Of a DNA stretch of 64,000 bases, positions 1-8,825 are shown one piece after another. The notes under the pieces were generated by a model that saw only the letters and a program-made list of their open reading frames with translations, did no database searches and was not told the origin of the DNA. The DNA comes from Atopobium minutum (lineage in GTDB: Bacteria; Actinomycetota; Coriobacteriia; Coriobacteriales; Atopobiaceae), in assembly GCA_900105895.1 (NCBI GenBank), contig FNSH01000001.1, positions 1,414,501 to 1,478,500 of the forward strand, written 5' to 3'. The translations under genes were made by a program, and so were the position numbers. Position 1 is the first letter of the stretch; the number at the start of each line of letters is the position of its first letter.

Positions 1-1362
1 TTCTTTGTGGTTGCCCACAAATTTAAAAACTTGTCCTCAGTACTTCAGCTCGCTCTATGCGTGGTATTAGTGCTGGTACAGACCGTGAGCTTGGTGGCTG
101 GTGTTGTGGCAGCTAACAGCAACAATGATTCCGGGCGTGTACGCATGACCGAAGAGGGGCTCTTTACTGTTTCTAAAAAGAAGAACACCATCGTGTTTAT
201 CTTGGATACCTTTGACACTGAGGATATGTTGTGCTTACAAAGCGAGCAAAAAAATACGCTTGCAGCTTTTGACGGCTTTACCTTCTATAACAACTCAAGC
301 GGCAAGATGATTCCTACGCGTTATGCTATTCCGTATTTGCTTTCTGGTGTGCAACCTACAAAGGATGAGACGTTTAGCAATTGGTGTCGCACTATGTATG
401 ATCGCAGTTCATTTTTGTCTGATATCAAGAATGCGGGCTATTCCATTGGCGTTTACTCCGATGATGGTTCGGTTCATTTTCCAGAGAAGCTCGCCGATAA
501 GACTGTGAATATACATAAAATTGAGGGCGCTGATATTAATCCAAAGGGTGCCATTAAGGTTCTTACAAAATGCGGTATTTACAAAAGTGCGCCCTGGATG
601 ATAAAGCCATTCTTCTGGTTTTATCAAGATGAGCTTAATGAAAATATCGTTGATCAATCTCGTGTAGATCCCGCCAATGTTCCCTATGTAGAAAAGGATG
701 GCGCTTTCCATGAGAAGCTTGTGGAAAGGAAGCTTTCGGCCAGCGATGAAGGTCAAAATGGTGCCTTTAGATTCATTCACCTTTTGGGTACTCACGCACC
801 ATATGTCTTAAACGACAAGGGCTTCCAAACAGGTAAGTCTGACATTGATGCCCAGGCGCGCGGTTCTCTCAAGATTGTTGCCGACTACATTCAGCAGCTA
901 AAGGATTTGGGTGTATACGATAATACAACCATTATTGTGACTGCTGATCATGGTCGTTTTGACTTCACTGCTAGCTGGTGTAAGGACTTTAATCCCAAAG
1001 CGTTGGCGAGTGCAGGTCTTACTAATGGTGGTAAAGATATAGGCAGGACTACGTGTCCTATATGGCTTGTCAAGCCAGCCCAGTCTGCTCAAGAAGATGC
1101 ACTTCCTTGCAAGACTTCTGATGTGCCTACAGGACATGAGGACTATGCAGCAACCGTTATCGATTCTGTAGGTGGCGACTATTCAAAGTATGGTACGCCT
1201 ACCTGGATGGTTGGACCTGAACCGCGCGTTCGTACGTACTTTGAAACCATTCATAACGCAAGCGATAAGGTAGACATTGAAATACAAGAGTATGAAATTA
1301 GGGGAGACGCCAATAATTTTGACAACTGGAAAAAGACGGGTCAAATTTGGAGTCTCTTGTAG
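1..1362 (+). CDS. Membrane sulfatase / alkaline-phosphatase-superfamily protein (5' truncated by window)
   Basis: The reading frame is already open at base 1, so the gene probably begins upstream; a GTG at 7 is unlikely to be the true start. The first 30 residues read as the last transmembrane segment of a membrane anchor (LALCVVLVLVQTVSLVAGVV). The rest is a sulfatase-type catalytic domain: the first metal-binding strand NTIVFILDTFD, a mid-domain HLLGTHAPY, and the metal-binding TADHGRFD near residue 315. This architecture is shared by LTA-synthase-like and phosphoethanolamine- or phosphoglycerol-transferring enzymes that act outside the membrane. The substrate cannot be told from the sequence. 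A rho-independent terminator follows 77 bases after the stop. Confidence 0.75.
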   Translation, partial: FFVVAHKFKNLSSVLQLALCVVLVLVQTVSLVAGVVAANSNNDSGRVRMTEEGLFTVSKKKNTIVFILDTFDTEDMLCLQSEQKNTLAAFDGFTFYNNSSGKMIPTRYAIPYLLSGVQPTKDETFSNWCRTMYDRSSFLSDIKNAGYSIGVYSDDGSVHFPEKLADKTVNIHKIEGADINPKGAIKVLTKCGIYKSAPWMIKPFFWFYQDELNENIVDQSRVDPANVPYVEKDGAFHEKLVERKLSASDEGQNGAFRFIHLLGTHAPYVLNDKGFQTGKSDIDAQARGSLKIVADYIQQLKDLGVYDNTTIIVTADHGRFDFTASWCKDFNPKALASAGLTNGGKDIGRTTCPIWLVKPAQSAQEDALPCKTSDVPTGHEDYAATVIDSVGGDYSKYGTPTWMVGPEPRVRTYFETIHNASDKVDIEIQEYEIRGDANNFDNWKKTGQIWSLL

Positions 1363-1439
1363 TGAGTGCTCAAGAGCTGTTTTGTCGGTCAGTGAGTAGG
1401 CTAAAAAGGCCATAAAACTAGCTCGTATAGATAGCTATA

Positions 1440-1474
1440 AAGGCTTTGTCGGTAGCACGGCAAAACCTTTTTTG
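1440..1474 (+). terminator. Rho-independent terminator of the sulfatase gene
   Basis: A 12-base stem (1440-1451 with 1458-1469, one mismatch and one G-U pair) around a 6-base loop runs into six T residues. Confidence 0.7.
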
Positions 1475-1653
1475 TATGCTGAGCTACTGTGTTTGCAAAG
1501 CAACAGTCACGCCGATAAGGACATAGTTTATTATGTTAGTTGTGTAGTAACAATTTATTTTACAATGTTCAGATACAGCATCAGTCTTTAGGGAATAGTG
1601 TTGAATAAGGAGAAGCGCAGACAGCTGCGCGTACACTACGGGAAGGAAAAAAT

Positions 1654-2046
1654 ATGGCAGAGGCACGTTTTTATCACTGTAATCATTGTGGCAATGTTGT
1701 GACACTTTTGCATGCAGGTGGCGGCACTCTTAAGTGCTGCACCGATGGCGACGCTATGGAGCTTTTGGTTCCCAATACCACTGATGCTGCCACGGAAAAG
1801 CACGTTCCTACCCTAACCAAGGAGGACGGCAAGCTTGTTGTAACCATTGGTTCTGTAGAACATCCCATGATTGAGAAGCATTATATTGAGTTTATTGCTC
1901 TGGTAAAGGCTAACGGAGACACCATCATCAAGCATCTTAAGGCTGGCGATAAGCCCTGCGCTAAGTTCTGTGCACATGGCCTAGAGGGTGCAACGGTGTA
2001 TGCATACTGCAATCTTCATGGTCTGTGGGCTGCAGACGTTGAATAA
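1654..2046 (+). CDS. dfx: Desulfoferrodoxin / superoxide reductase
   Basis: The 130-residue product matches the two-domain desulfoferrodoxin layout. The N-terminal desulforedoxin-like domain has CNHC at residues 9-12 and the adjacent pair CC near 28-29, the rubredoxin-like Fe(Cys)4 site. The C-terminal neelaredoxin domain has the ligands of the catalytic Fe(His)4Cys centre: the histidines of KHVP, EHPM and EKHY and the closing YCNLHGLW. Superoxide reductase reduces superoxide to peroxide without making oxygen, so it suits anaerobes. The gene stands alone between terminators. A GGAAGG ribosome binding site precedes the ATG. Confidence 0.93.
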   Translation: MAEARFYHCNHCGNVVTLLHAGGGTLKCCTDGDAMELLVPNTTDAATEKHVPTLTKEDGKLVVTIGSVEHPMIEKHYIEFIALVKANGDTIIKHLKAGDKPCAKFCAHGLEGATVYAYCNLHGLWAADVE

Positions 2047-2071
2047 GCAGTTTTCACTGGGATAGGGTTTG

Positions 2072-2105
2072 CGGCTCGTACCTGTGGGTGCGAGCCGTTT
2101 TGTTT
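2072..2105 (+). terminator. Terminator after superoxide reductase
   Basis: A 9-bp GC-rich stem (2072-2080 with 2089-2097) is followed by a T-rich tract. Confidence 0.8.
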
Positions 2106-2175
2106 AAGACTGTGGTGTTTAGGTAATACTATGCACGGATATGATGAGTACAACTCAGGTAAGCAGGAGTTTTAG

Positions 2176-3999
2176 ATGAAGATTGCCATCTCCCAGATGA
2201 GCACCCACTCAGCAGATTTTGATACCACCACTATCCGTATGATTGCCCAAGCACGTTTGGCTAAAAGCCAGGGCGCAGAGCTTATTGTCTTTCCTTTTCC
2301 AGCATTAACAGGACCTGATTTTGGCGGTATGGGTACGATCGATTCTTTTTCTCAATCCTTTGCTCTGGCGCAGATGGCGCTTGCTCGTGAGCTGGAAAAG
2401 ATACAGATTTCTGCGGTGGTTCCCGTACTGGTTCCTGCATCATTTGGAACCTTTCAAGAAGTTGTGTGTATTAAAGAGGGTAAATGCATGCCCCTGCGCT
2501 ATGCTTCTCATGCGCTAATGGCGCACGAAGGCCCAGGTGGATGGGCGCTTACTGCTGGACAAGAGATCATGGGCTTTGCACTGGATGATCTCAATTGCGC
2601 AGTGGTTTTTAATCAGGAACAACTTCATGCATTAGTGGATTCCCACACCGATATTGATATCTTGTTTTATCTGCAGGGCGGCTGCTTTACGGTGGATGAT
2701 GAGAGTAGCGTTTTGGCGCCTGCCCTTTCTCAGGGTTTGTTTATGCAAGAGCTGTCCACACTTAATGCCTGGCTGGTAGCTGTGGGTGGCGTTGGCGGAT
2801 ACGATGATGTGGTCTTTGCGGGCGGTAGTTTTGTGATGGCTCCTTGGGGAGAAGTAGCAGCACAACTGCCCTGTTTTGAGGAAGACTTCTGCTTGGTAGA
2901 CATTGACCCTGCTTTTGAGGGTCCTCTTGCACATCCCAAGCCCCTTGCACCGTACAACAAACAAGCCTTGTTGTGGGACGCGCTTACGCTGTCTCTTCGC
3001 GACTTTTTGCAGTTTGATAAGCGCAGACACGACGCTGTTGTAGCTTTGGATGGCAGTGTGGCATCTGCTGTTTTGGCTGCTCTAGCGATAGATGCCGTAG
3101 GTCCTACACGGGTACATGCTTTATTGGTGCACAGCCTAGATGATGCAGCTTTTCGTGACGCCAAGCAGCTTGCCCGCAATTTGCGTCTCTCCACCGATGA
3201 GCTGAGCGTAAAGGATGCAAGCATTGCTCTGCGCGCCCTCCAGCTTGATGCTGATGATCCTAGCATGGTAGACCTGCTGGTATGTGCTCGTTTGCAAAGT
3301 TTGGCCACCGAGCATTCTGCGTTGGTTTTATCGCCAGCCGATAAAACCGGTTTGGCATTGGAGGTACAACAGGGCGCACATGCGTATTTGAGTGTTGCAA
3401 ACTATATGCCGTTTGGTGATGTGTATCGCTCTCAGCTGTTAGAGCTTGCGCGCTATCGTCAGGCGCAGTCCGCGGCATTTCCAGAAGCGCTGCTCAAGCG
3501 GTTTGTGGAGCCATCTTTGCATACCTGTCATTTTGAAGACTTTGAAGATTTGTCCGTATCAATGGGAAGAGAAGCACAGATCAATCTGATAGATTCGCTG
3601 TTGCGCTCCTATATTGAGCTGGACATGAGTGTAAATAGCATGGTAGATTCAGGTACGGATCCCCAGCTTGTGGCTGCACTGCTTGCATGTATGAACGCTC
3701 AAGAACTTGCTCGTCGTGCTTTGCCTGCGCTTGCCTGTGTTTCTTCTCGAACCATTATGCAGTGCTCGCGTCCCACCGACGCTGTTTGGGAAGATAGGTA
3801 TCTTACAAAAGATGAGATTAAGCAGGTAGAAGACTTCTATAAGCAGATCAACGAGAGGCTCATTGAGTTGACGGGCGATACAGATCAGAATGCCAAGATC
3901 AATGAAGCCTTTGAGATGCTACGTGATGTTATCTCTTCTGTTACGCCTGATGCAAACGATGAGAATCGCTGGGGGACTGGTCCCTTTTCTAACAACTAG
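2176..3999 (+). CDS. NAD synthetase-like protein with degenerate nitrilase and synthetase sites
   Basis: The 607-residue protein has the layout of glutamine-dependent NAD synthetase: a CN-hydrolase (nitrilase) half (about 1-265) joined to an ATP-pyrophosphatase half (about 275-560). Family-like stretches remain, such as GAELIVFP, VVFAGGSFVMAPWGEV and LQSLATEHSALVLSPADKTG. Key residues are missing. The first catalytic Glu after the FP strand is replaced (VFPFPALTG, near 42). The expected catalytic Cys of the ICED-type motif aligns with Phe 145 in CAVVFNQ. The P-loop SGGxDS is replaced by ALDGSVAS near 290-297. It may be a regulatory or pseudoenzyme descendant, or a very divergent enzyme. The gene lies upstream of ruvC. 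A GGAG-type site precedes the ATG. Confidence 0.7.
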   Translation: MKIAISQMSTHSADFDTTTIRMIAQARLAKSQGAELIVFPFPALTGPDFGGMGTIDSFSQSFALAQMALARELEKIQISAVVPVLVPASFGTFQEVVCIKEGKCMPLRYASHALMAHEGPGGWALTAGQEIMGFALDDLNCAVVFNQEQLHALVDSHTDIDILFYLQGGCFTVDDESSVLAPALSQGLFMQELSTLNAWLVAVGGVGGYDDVVFAGGSFVMAPWGEVAAQLPCFEEDFCLVDIDPAFEGPLAHPKPLAPYNKQALLWDALTLSLRDFLQFDKRRHDAVVALDGSVASAVLAALAIDAVGPTRVHALLVHSLDDAAFRDAKQLARNLRLSTDELSVKDASIALRALQLDADDPSMVDLLVCARLQSLATEHSALVLSPADKTGLALEVQQGAHAYLSVANYMPFGDVYRSQLLELARYRQAQSAAFPEALLKRFVEPSLHTCHFEDFEDLSVSMGREAQINLIDSLLRSYIELDMSVNSMVDSGTDPQLVAALLACMNAQELARRALPALACVSSRTIMQCSRPTDAVWEDRYLTKDEIKQVEDFYKQINERLIELTGDTDQNAKINEAFEMLRDVISSVTPDANDENRWGTGPFSNN

Positions 4000-4040
4000 T
4001 GTGCTATCATAGAACGCATGTTCTAGTTTGAGGAGTGCAC

Positions 4041-4553
4041 ATGGTTATTTTAGGAATTGACCCTGGGCTGGCAAACACCGGTTGGGGCGTTATAGAAACG
4101 CGGGGTTCGCTTATGCGTGCTCGTGCGTATGATTGTGTGCATACAGATGCAAAAGATAGCTTAGACCATCGTTTGGGGCTCATCTTTAATCGTATTGGCT
4201 TTGCAATCCGTGAGTATAATCCGGATGCCGTGGCTATTGAGTCTATTTATTTTGGTAACAATACTAGTGCTGCTATCTGGACCGCTCATGCGCGTGGCTC
4301 TGCTATTGCTGCCTGTGCTTATGCGGGCATTACGGTGGGAGAATATACACCCATGCAAATCAAGCAAGCTGTTGTAGGTACTGGTGCTGCGGATAAACAC
4401 CAGGTTACGTATATGGTTCGTAATATGCTTGCTTTGGATCATGATCCAAAGCCTGATCACTGTGCAGACGCACTTGCGGCAGCCGTGTGCCATGCGCATT
4501 CTGAGCGTACCTTGTTTTGTGCTCAACAAACCCTGCGAAAGGCAAATCTGTGA
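4041..4553 (+). CDS. ruvC: Holliday junction endodeoxyribonuclease RuvC
   Basis: RuvC cuts Holliday junctions as a dimer in recombination and repair. The 170-residue product begins MVILGIDPGLANTGWG, with the first catalytic Asp in the GIDPG strand. It keeps VAIESIYFGNN (catalytic Glu) and the C-terminal acidic pair in HDPKPDHCADALAAA. I chose the ATG at 4041 over the in-frame GTG at 4035 because AGGAG ends at 4035 and gives normal spacing to the ATG. The stop overlaps the ruvA start by four bases, so the two are translationally coupled. Confidence 0.95.
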   Translation: MVILGIDPGLANTGWGVIETRGSLMRARAYDCVHTDAKDSLDHRLGLIFNRIGFAIREYNPDAVAIESIYFGNNTSAAIWTAHARGSAIAACAYAGITVGEYTPMQIKQAVVGTGAADKHQVTYMVRNMLALDHDPKPDHCADALAAAVCHAHSERTLFCAQQTLRKANL

Positions 4554-5182
4554 TAGTTCAACTAACTGGCTCGCTTATAGAGGCAAGTCCTCAGGCATTC
4601 GTGCTTGATGTTAACGGTATGGGATATGAGCTGCGCTGTTCTACTCTGACAGCCGCGTCACTGCCAGCAGTAGGAACTGCTGGGGTAAGCGTACTTGCCC
4701 GTCTTATCGTCAGAGAAAATTCTATGACCTTGTTTGGCTTTGCCTCACGAGAAGAGCGCGCTTTGTTTGATTGCCTTTTAGCAGTGTCTGGCGTAGGGCC
4801 CTCTTTGGCGCTGTCTATTTTATCTACCTTTACCCCCTCTACCTTTGCTGATGTGGTAATTACAAATGATGCCACGCGCATGGCTACCATTCCGGGTGTG
4901 GGTAAAAAAACAGCGCATCGTTTGCTCATGGAGCTCCAAAATGTCTTTGCGTCCAATAAAGAATTGTGCGGCCTGTTGAGATCTTCTGATAGTACGGATG
5001 TTCAAGCTGCTTTGCCTCGCACAGATTCGTCCACAGAAGCTGATGCACAAGCCGCATTACTCGCCATGGGCTTTACACCCCAAGAAGTGGCGCTTTCATT
5101 AGAGGGCTATGAACAAGCAGCTGCTGCTACGGTAGAGCAAGTAGTGGCCTATGCATTGCGCAAGCTGGGAGGTAAGGCATAA
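4550..5182 (+). CDS. ruvA: Holliday junction branch migration protein RuvA
   Basis: RuvA binds four-way junctions and loads the RuvB motor. The 210-residue product starts at a GTG sharing GTGA with the ruvC stop. The N-terminal OB fold begins IVQLTGSLIEASPQAFVLDV. Two helix-hairpin-helix motifs follow, VSGVGPSLALSIL and IPGVGKKTAHRLLMEL. A flexible Ser/Asp/Ala linker then leads to the C-terminal RuvB-contacting domain (QAALLAMGFTPQEVALSL). An upstream in-frame GTG at 4517 lies inside ruvC and lacks a ribosome site, so it was not used. The stop abuts ruvB. Confidence 0.95.
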   Translation: MIVQLTGSLIEASPQAFVLDVNGMGYELRCSTLTAASLPAVGTAGVSVLARLIVRENSMTLFGFASREERALFDCLLAVSGVGPSLALSILSTFTPSTFADVVITNDATRMATIPGVGKKTAHRLLMELQNVFASNKELCGLLRSSDSTDVQAALPRTDSSTEADAQAALLAMGFTPQEVALSLEGYEQAAAATVEQVVAYALRKLGGKA

Positions 5183-6244
5183 ATGTGGGAAGCAAATCCT
5201 TTGCAGGACTTGTTTGGCGATAAGTCCCAGCAGCTTGGAAAAGCTCGTCCGGTTACCGCAGAGCTTACCGAGGATGATCTGGAAGTAGACCGCACACTTC
5301 GTCCTAAAACGCTTGACCAATATGTGGGACAAGAGCGCGTGCGCGATAATTTGCGTGTCCTTATTGAGGCAGCTAAAACACGAGAAGAACCTTTGGATCA
5401 TGTGCTTTTTTCTGGCCCTCCAGGACTTGGCAAAACTACTCTTGCAAATGTTCTTGCAAATGAGATGGGTTCAAAACTGCATACCACCAGCGGTCCTGCT
5501 ATTGAGCGCACGGGAGATTTAGCAGCTATTCTTACCAATCTGGAAGCTGGAGATGTCCTGTTTATAGATGAGATTCATCGTCTTAATCATATGGTGGAAG
5601 AAGTTTTGTATCCAGCTATGGAAGACTTCTTTTTGGATATTGTTATTGGCAAAGGTCCAGCTGCTCGTTCTATTAGGCTCGACATTCCTAAATTTACCTT
5701 GGTAGGAGCTACTACCCGTACCGGTTTGCTTACCGGTCCACTGCGTGATCGCTTTGGCATTTCTTTTCGCTTGGACTATTACACGCCAGATGAGCTTGCA
5801 GACATTGTAAGTCGCTCTGCAGCTATTCTTGGAGTGACCATAGATAGCCAGGGGGCAGCAGAAATCGCAAGCCGTAGTCGTGGTACACCACGCTTGGCAA
5901 ACAGGCTGCTCAAACGGGTACGTGATTATGCACAGGTGCGTGCAGATGGCATGATTACCTGGGAGGTAGCAGCTCAGGCCCTCAGCTTCTTTGAAATTGA
6001 TGAGATGGGCTTGGATTGGATGGACGTTAAGATTCTGACAGCTTTGTGTAGTACTTTCCGTGGCCGTCCTGTAGGGCTTTCTACCATTGCAAGTGCCGTT
6101 GGCGAGGATGCTTCTACCCTAGAAGACGTGTATGAGCCATACTTACTACAGCGTGGTTTGCTCGTACGTACACCTCAGGGTCGTAAAGCAACCTATGCAG
6201 CATTTGAGCACCTATCTATGGAACTTCCTCCAGAAAGGGGATAG
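5183..6244 (+). CDS. ruvB: Holliday junction branch migration DNA helicase RuvB
   Basis: RuvB is the AAA+ hexameric motor that drives branch migration. The 353-residue product shows Walker [10 protein letters not shown] (about 78-86), Walker [10 protein letters not shown] (about 127-135), sensor 1 GATTRTG and the arginine-finger strand GPLRDRFGI. The C-terminal winged helix ends at [15 protein letters not shown]. The ATG directly follows the ruvA stop, completing a compact ruvC-ruvA-ruvB operon. A GGGAGG ribosome site lies at the end of ruvA. Confidence 0.97.
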   Translation: MWEANPLQDLFGDKSQQLGKARPVTAELTEDDLEVDRTLRPKTLDQYVGQERVRDNLRVLIEAAKTREEPLDHVLFSGPPGLGKTTLANVLANEMGSKLHTTSGPAIERTGDLAAILTNLEAGDVLFIDEIHRLNHMVEEVLYPAMEDFFLDIVIGKGPAARSIRLDIPKFTLVGATTRTGLLTGPLRDRFGISFRLDYYTPDELADIVSRSAAILGVTIDSQGAAEIASRSRGTPRLANRLLKRVRDYAQVRADGMITWEVAAQALSFFEIDEMGLDWMDVKILTALCSTFRGRPVGLSTIASAVGEDASTLEDVYEPYLLQRGLLVRTPQGRKATYAAFEHLSMELPPERG

Positions 6245-6245
6245 C

Positions 6246-6641
6246 ATGCTGGAGCATGATTATATTCTGGAAGTTATAGAAACCTTTGTGGATACTGTGG
6301 CTTTTAGTTTGCGCGGCGCCTTTATTCGGCACAATCCTCAGGAAGCACTGCAAACAGAGCGGGCAGTAGCAGAGCTTATGGATTTGGATGCAAAAACAGC
6401 ACTCTCTCTTTCTCCAGAATCCTTGGTCACTATGATGCACCTGTCTGGCATTGGTGATGCTACGGCTAGCTATGTAAGCTATACGCTGGGAAAACTTGCG
6501 GATGCCTATGAGCGTATGGGTGAGAAAGATAAAGGGGAGATCCGTCGTGCGCAAGCACGTGCCGTTGCTGTTGCCTTTGGCTGGCAGCTCTCTGATGTTC
6601 CCAAAGGCATGGAACTTATCGATGCAGATTTGAAGGACTAG
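6246..6641 (+). CDS. Small protein downstream of ruvB, possibly DUF6483 family
   Basis: The 131-residue product starts at the ATG one base after the ruvB stop, with an AAAGGGG ribosome site inside the end of ruvB. It starts MLEHDYILEVIETFVD and is predicted to be all alpha-helical and cytoplasmic, with no signal or membrane segment. Its opening (an M-x-x-DYI-x-x-x-IE pattern) resembles the DUF6483 family, but this is from memory and tentative. Coupling to ruvB gives no firm functional hint. A strong terminator follows and closes the operon. Confidence 0.7.
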   Translation: MLEHDYILEVIETFVDTVAFSLRGAFIRHNPQEALQTERAVAELMDLDAKTALSLSPESLVTMMHLSGIGDATASYVSYTLGKLADAYERMGEKDKGEIRRAQARAVAVAFGWQLSDVPKGMELIDADLKD

Positions 6642-6674
6642 GCATATAAAACACAACATTGCAGCATTATTTTC

Positions 6675-6706
6675 GGCTAACGGCATAATCGACCGTTAGC
6701 CTTTTT
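6675..6706 (+). terminator. Terminator of the ruvCAB operon
   Basis: A perfect 9-bp stem (6675-6683 with 6693-6701) with a 9-base loop is followed by five T residues. Confidence 0.88.
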
Positions 6707-6826
6707 GCACTCATTTATGAGTCGATATAGAGTACACTAATTCTTGTGGCCATAAACGGCCATTTGTAGCGCGTGAAAACGTATGGTTTATGCTCCATGA
6801 GAGGGGCAAAGAAAGAAAGGCACGTC

Positions 6827-7030
6827 ATGGCTCAGGGTACTGTTAAGTGGTTCAATCCAGACAAGGGTTACGGATTCATCTCTCGCGAAGACGGCGACGA
6901 TTTGTTCGTACACTTCTCCGAGATTCAGATGGACGGTTTTAAGACTCTTGATGAGGGCCAGGCTGTCGAGTTTGACATCACCACTGGTCAGAATGGTAAG
7001 CAGCAGGCTTCCAACGTTCGCAAGGCATAG
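6827..7030 (+). CDS. Cold-shock protein (CspA family)
   Basis: This 67-residue single cold-shock domain is a nucleic-acid chaperone that binds single-stranded RNA and DNA. It carries RNP1 KGYGFI and RNP2 LFVHFSEI after the standard start [11 protein letters not shown]. An in-frame start at 6773 was rejected because the family begins at the ATG at 6827, which has GAAAGG upstream. The 120-base upstream region holds a small GGCC hairpin (about 6745-6765); long leaders are usual for csp genes. Confidence 0.95.
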   Translation: MAQGTVKWFNPDKGYGFISREDGDDLFVHFSEIQMDGFKTLDEGQAVEFDITTGQNGKQQASNVRKA

Positions 7031-7051
7031 TTAGTCTTACATAGTCTTGTT

Positions 7052-7082
7052 AAGCTCGCATCTTTTGGGTGCGAGCTTTTTT
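7052..7082 (+). terminator. Terminator of the cold-shock gene
   Basis: A perfect 9-bp stem (7052-7060 with 7070-7078) is followed by a T run. Confidence 0.85.
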
Positions 7083-7224
7083 GTGCTGCAGTACTGCGCT
7101 TTTGTTAGCTTGGGATGACATGCAGCTTGCGTGAAGTATGTTAGCCACCTTTCTAATGGGTATAAACAAAGCTGAAAACGCAAAGACCAGACGTTTTCTT
7201 TAACGTATCAATAGGAGGGGACAT

Positions 7225-7740
7225 ATGGCTATTGAGAAAAAAATTGGTGACGCGCTAAACGAGCAGATCAATAAAGAGATTTATTCTGCTTACCTGTACC
7301 TCACCTTTGCAGATTACTATGAGGGTCGCGGTCTTAAAGGCTTTGCAAACTGGTATATGATTCAGGTGGAAGAAGAGCTTTCACACGCAAAGATTCTCCG
7401 TCGCTATCTTTTGGACAATGATTACCAGGTAAAGATGCTTGCGCTTGCTCAGCCTGATAAAACCTTTACTGATGATATGGATCCTCTGCTTGCTGCTCTT
7501 GAGCACGAGCGCTATATTACCGCCTCTATTAATGAGTGCTATTTTGTTGCCCATGAGTTCCATGACTTCCGTACCATGCAGCTGCTGGATTGGTTTGTAA
7601 AGGAGCAGGGTGAAGAGGAGACCAATGCTTCTGACATGATCACCAATATGAAGCTTTTTGGTGGCGATCCTAAGGGTCTGTTTGAGCTTGATCGTGAGTA
7701 CCAGGCTCGTACCTTTACTGCTCCCAATATGCCTATGTAA
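7225..7740 (+). CDS. ftnA: Non-heme ferritin
   Basis: The 171-residue four-helix ferritin oxidises ferrous iron and stores it in a 24-mer shell. It opens with GDALNEQINKEIYSAYLYL and keeps ferroxidase ligands in YLYLTFADYYEG, VEEELSHAKI (Glu and His) and VKEQGEEETNASDM. It has no heme-ligand or Dps signature. A strong AGGAGGGG site precedes the ATG. With the nearby superoxide reductase it fits iron and oxygen protection in an anaerobe, although a terminator and promoter region separate the two. Confidence 0.94.
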   Translation: MAIEKKIGDALNEQINKEIYSAYLYLTFADYYEGRGLKGFANWYMIQVEEELSHAKILRRYLLDNDYQVKMLALAQPDKTFTDDMDPLLAALEHERYITASINECYFVAHEFHDFRTMQLLDWFVKEQGEEETNASDMITNMKLFGGDPKGLFELDREYQARTFTAPNMPM

Positions 7741-7759
7741 GGACTTAGATTTTGAGTTG

Positions 7760-7843
7760 GTAAGGCCTAAGGAAGCTTTAGTGGAAAAGCCTTACAACAA
7801 AGTGGTATGGCAAAGCCTTCGCATGATATCGTGCGAAGGCTTT
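7760..7843 (+). terminator. Two hairpins after ferritin, likely terminator region
   Basis: A 7-bp inverted repeat (7760-7766 with 7789-7795) is followed by a perfect 12-bp hairpin (7812-7823 with 7832-7843). Neither has a long T tract, so termination here is less certain. Confidence 0.45.
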
Positions 7844-7948
7844 ATGTTAACAAGTCAGGACAATCAGAGTCAGAGGATACATGCGTACCTCAATTGTGCA
7901 CGTGTTTTCTCGCACAAGGTAAGTCATTGGGGGAGTGGTTGTTGCGTG

Positions 7949-8620
7949 CTAGATCAGTAAATCCTGCCAGTCGTATAAGAAACAGTCACTCGCATCTTGA
8001 ATTTCTTTAACATCTTGGATGGGGTCATCAGAAAAGACTCCCACTGTTGTACATCCAGCCTGCTTGGCAGAATTGAGAGCAGGCACGATGTCCTCAAATA
8101 CAATGCAGTTGTTGGGGTCTGTATCGCACGCTTGCGCAGTATGTACGTAAATATCTGGATAATGCTTTGATTTACCCACCTGTTGTGTATAAACTATCTG
8201 GTCAAAGAGGCTGTGTATAGCTACACGAGGCTCTAAGGATTCAATCACTTCAGGGTTGTTACTGGTTGCAAGTGCTGTGTGTATGCCGGCACTATGCAAT
8301 TGAGCAAGGTAGGACTCCACCCCTTTTCTAAGGGTAAGCCGGCTGGTATACATCTGTGTGGCTTGCTCAGTCCACTCAGCTACAATATCCGCGGGCTTCT
8401 CGTTAAGATTAAAGCGCTCAACCATGTAGATAGCGCCTTTGTTAAGGCCAAGTGCTGCAATATGGTTTGCCAGCTCAGGGGTCCAGGTAAGACCACGACG
8501 CTTGCAAAAGATGGAATCGATCTCATGCCAAATTTTGCCAGACAGCGCAATGGTGCCATCAAAATCAAAGATGGCAGTCTCAAAGTGATGAGTGGCAAGA
8601 AATTGAGCAGCAGCGGTCAT
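7949..8620 (-). CDS. HAD-superfamily phosphatase, beta-phosphoglucomutase/Gph-like
   Basis: The 223-residue protein has all HAD motifs: nucleophile Asp in FDFDGTIALSG, motif II LATSNNPEV, the lysine in QQVGKSKHYPD and acidic motif IV VFEDIVPALNSA. An alpha-helical cap lies between motifs I and II, as in the phosphoglycolate phosphatase and beta-phosphoglucomutase subfamilies. It should hydrolyse a small phosphorylated metabolite; which one is not clear. The start at 8620 was preferred over an in-frame codon at 8677 because GGAGAG sits just upstream. A 10-bp repeat tract lies upstream. Confidence 0.87.
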   Translation of the reverse strand: MTAAAQFLATHHFETAIFDFDGTIALSGKIWHEIDSIFCKRRGLTWTPELANHIAALGLNKGAIYMVERFNLNEKPADIVAEWTEQATQMYTSRLTLRKGVESYLAQLHSAGIHTALATSNNPEVIESLEPRVAIHSLFDQIVYTQQVGKSKHYPDIYVHTAQACDTDPNNCIVFEDIVPALNSAKQAGCTTVGVFSDDPIQDVKEIQDASDCFLYDWQDLLI

Positions 8621-8657
8621 AGTCTCTCCAAAACAATGATGAGTAGTGGTGGTGCGG

Positions 8658-8717
8658 CAAGCGCCATCAAGCGCCATCAGGCGTTAGCAAGTACTGTCAA
8701 GCGCTTCCAAGCGAGAA
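8658..8717. repeat. Six degenerate 10-bp tandem repeats between divergent genes
   Basis: Six consecutive 10-base units begin with CA and mostly read CAAGCGCCAT. The first two are identical and the others are diverged. The period equals about one DNA helical turn. The tract lies in the divergent promoter region between the HAD phosphatase (left) and the first M20 dipeptidase (right). Confidence 0.7.
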
Positions 8718-8825
8718 TATAAATGAGTCTAAGCTATAAATAATCTCGTGGGGACAACAATTTGTGTGAGTCCTTGTGGTAAAACGAATTTACATACGAT
8801 GCATGCTTATACGATGGGAGAAGCC

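Noticed and set aside
2730..3308. Long open frame on the minus strand inside the NAD-synthetase-like gene
   Set aside because: Ser/Ala/Arg-rich composition typical of an antisense shadow, and no ribosome site.
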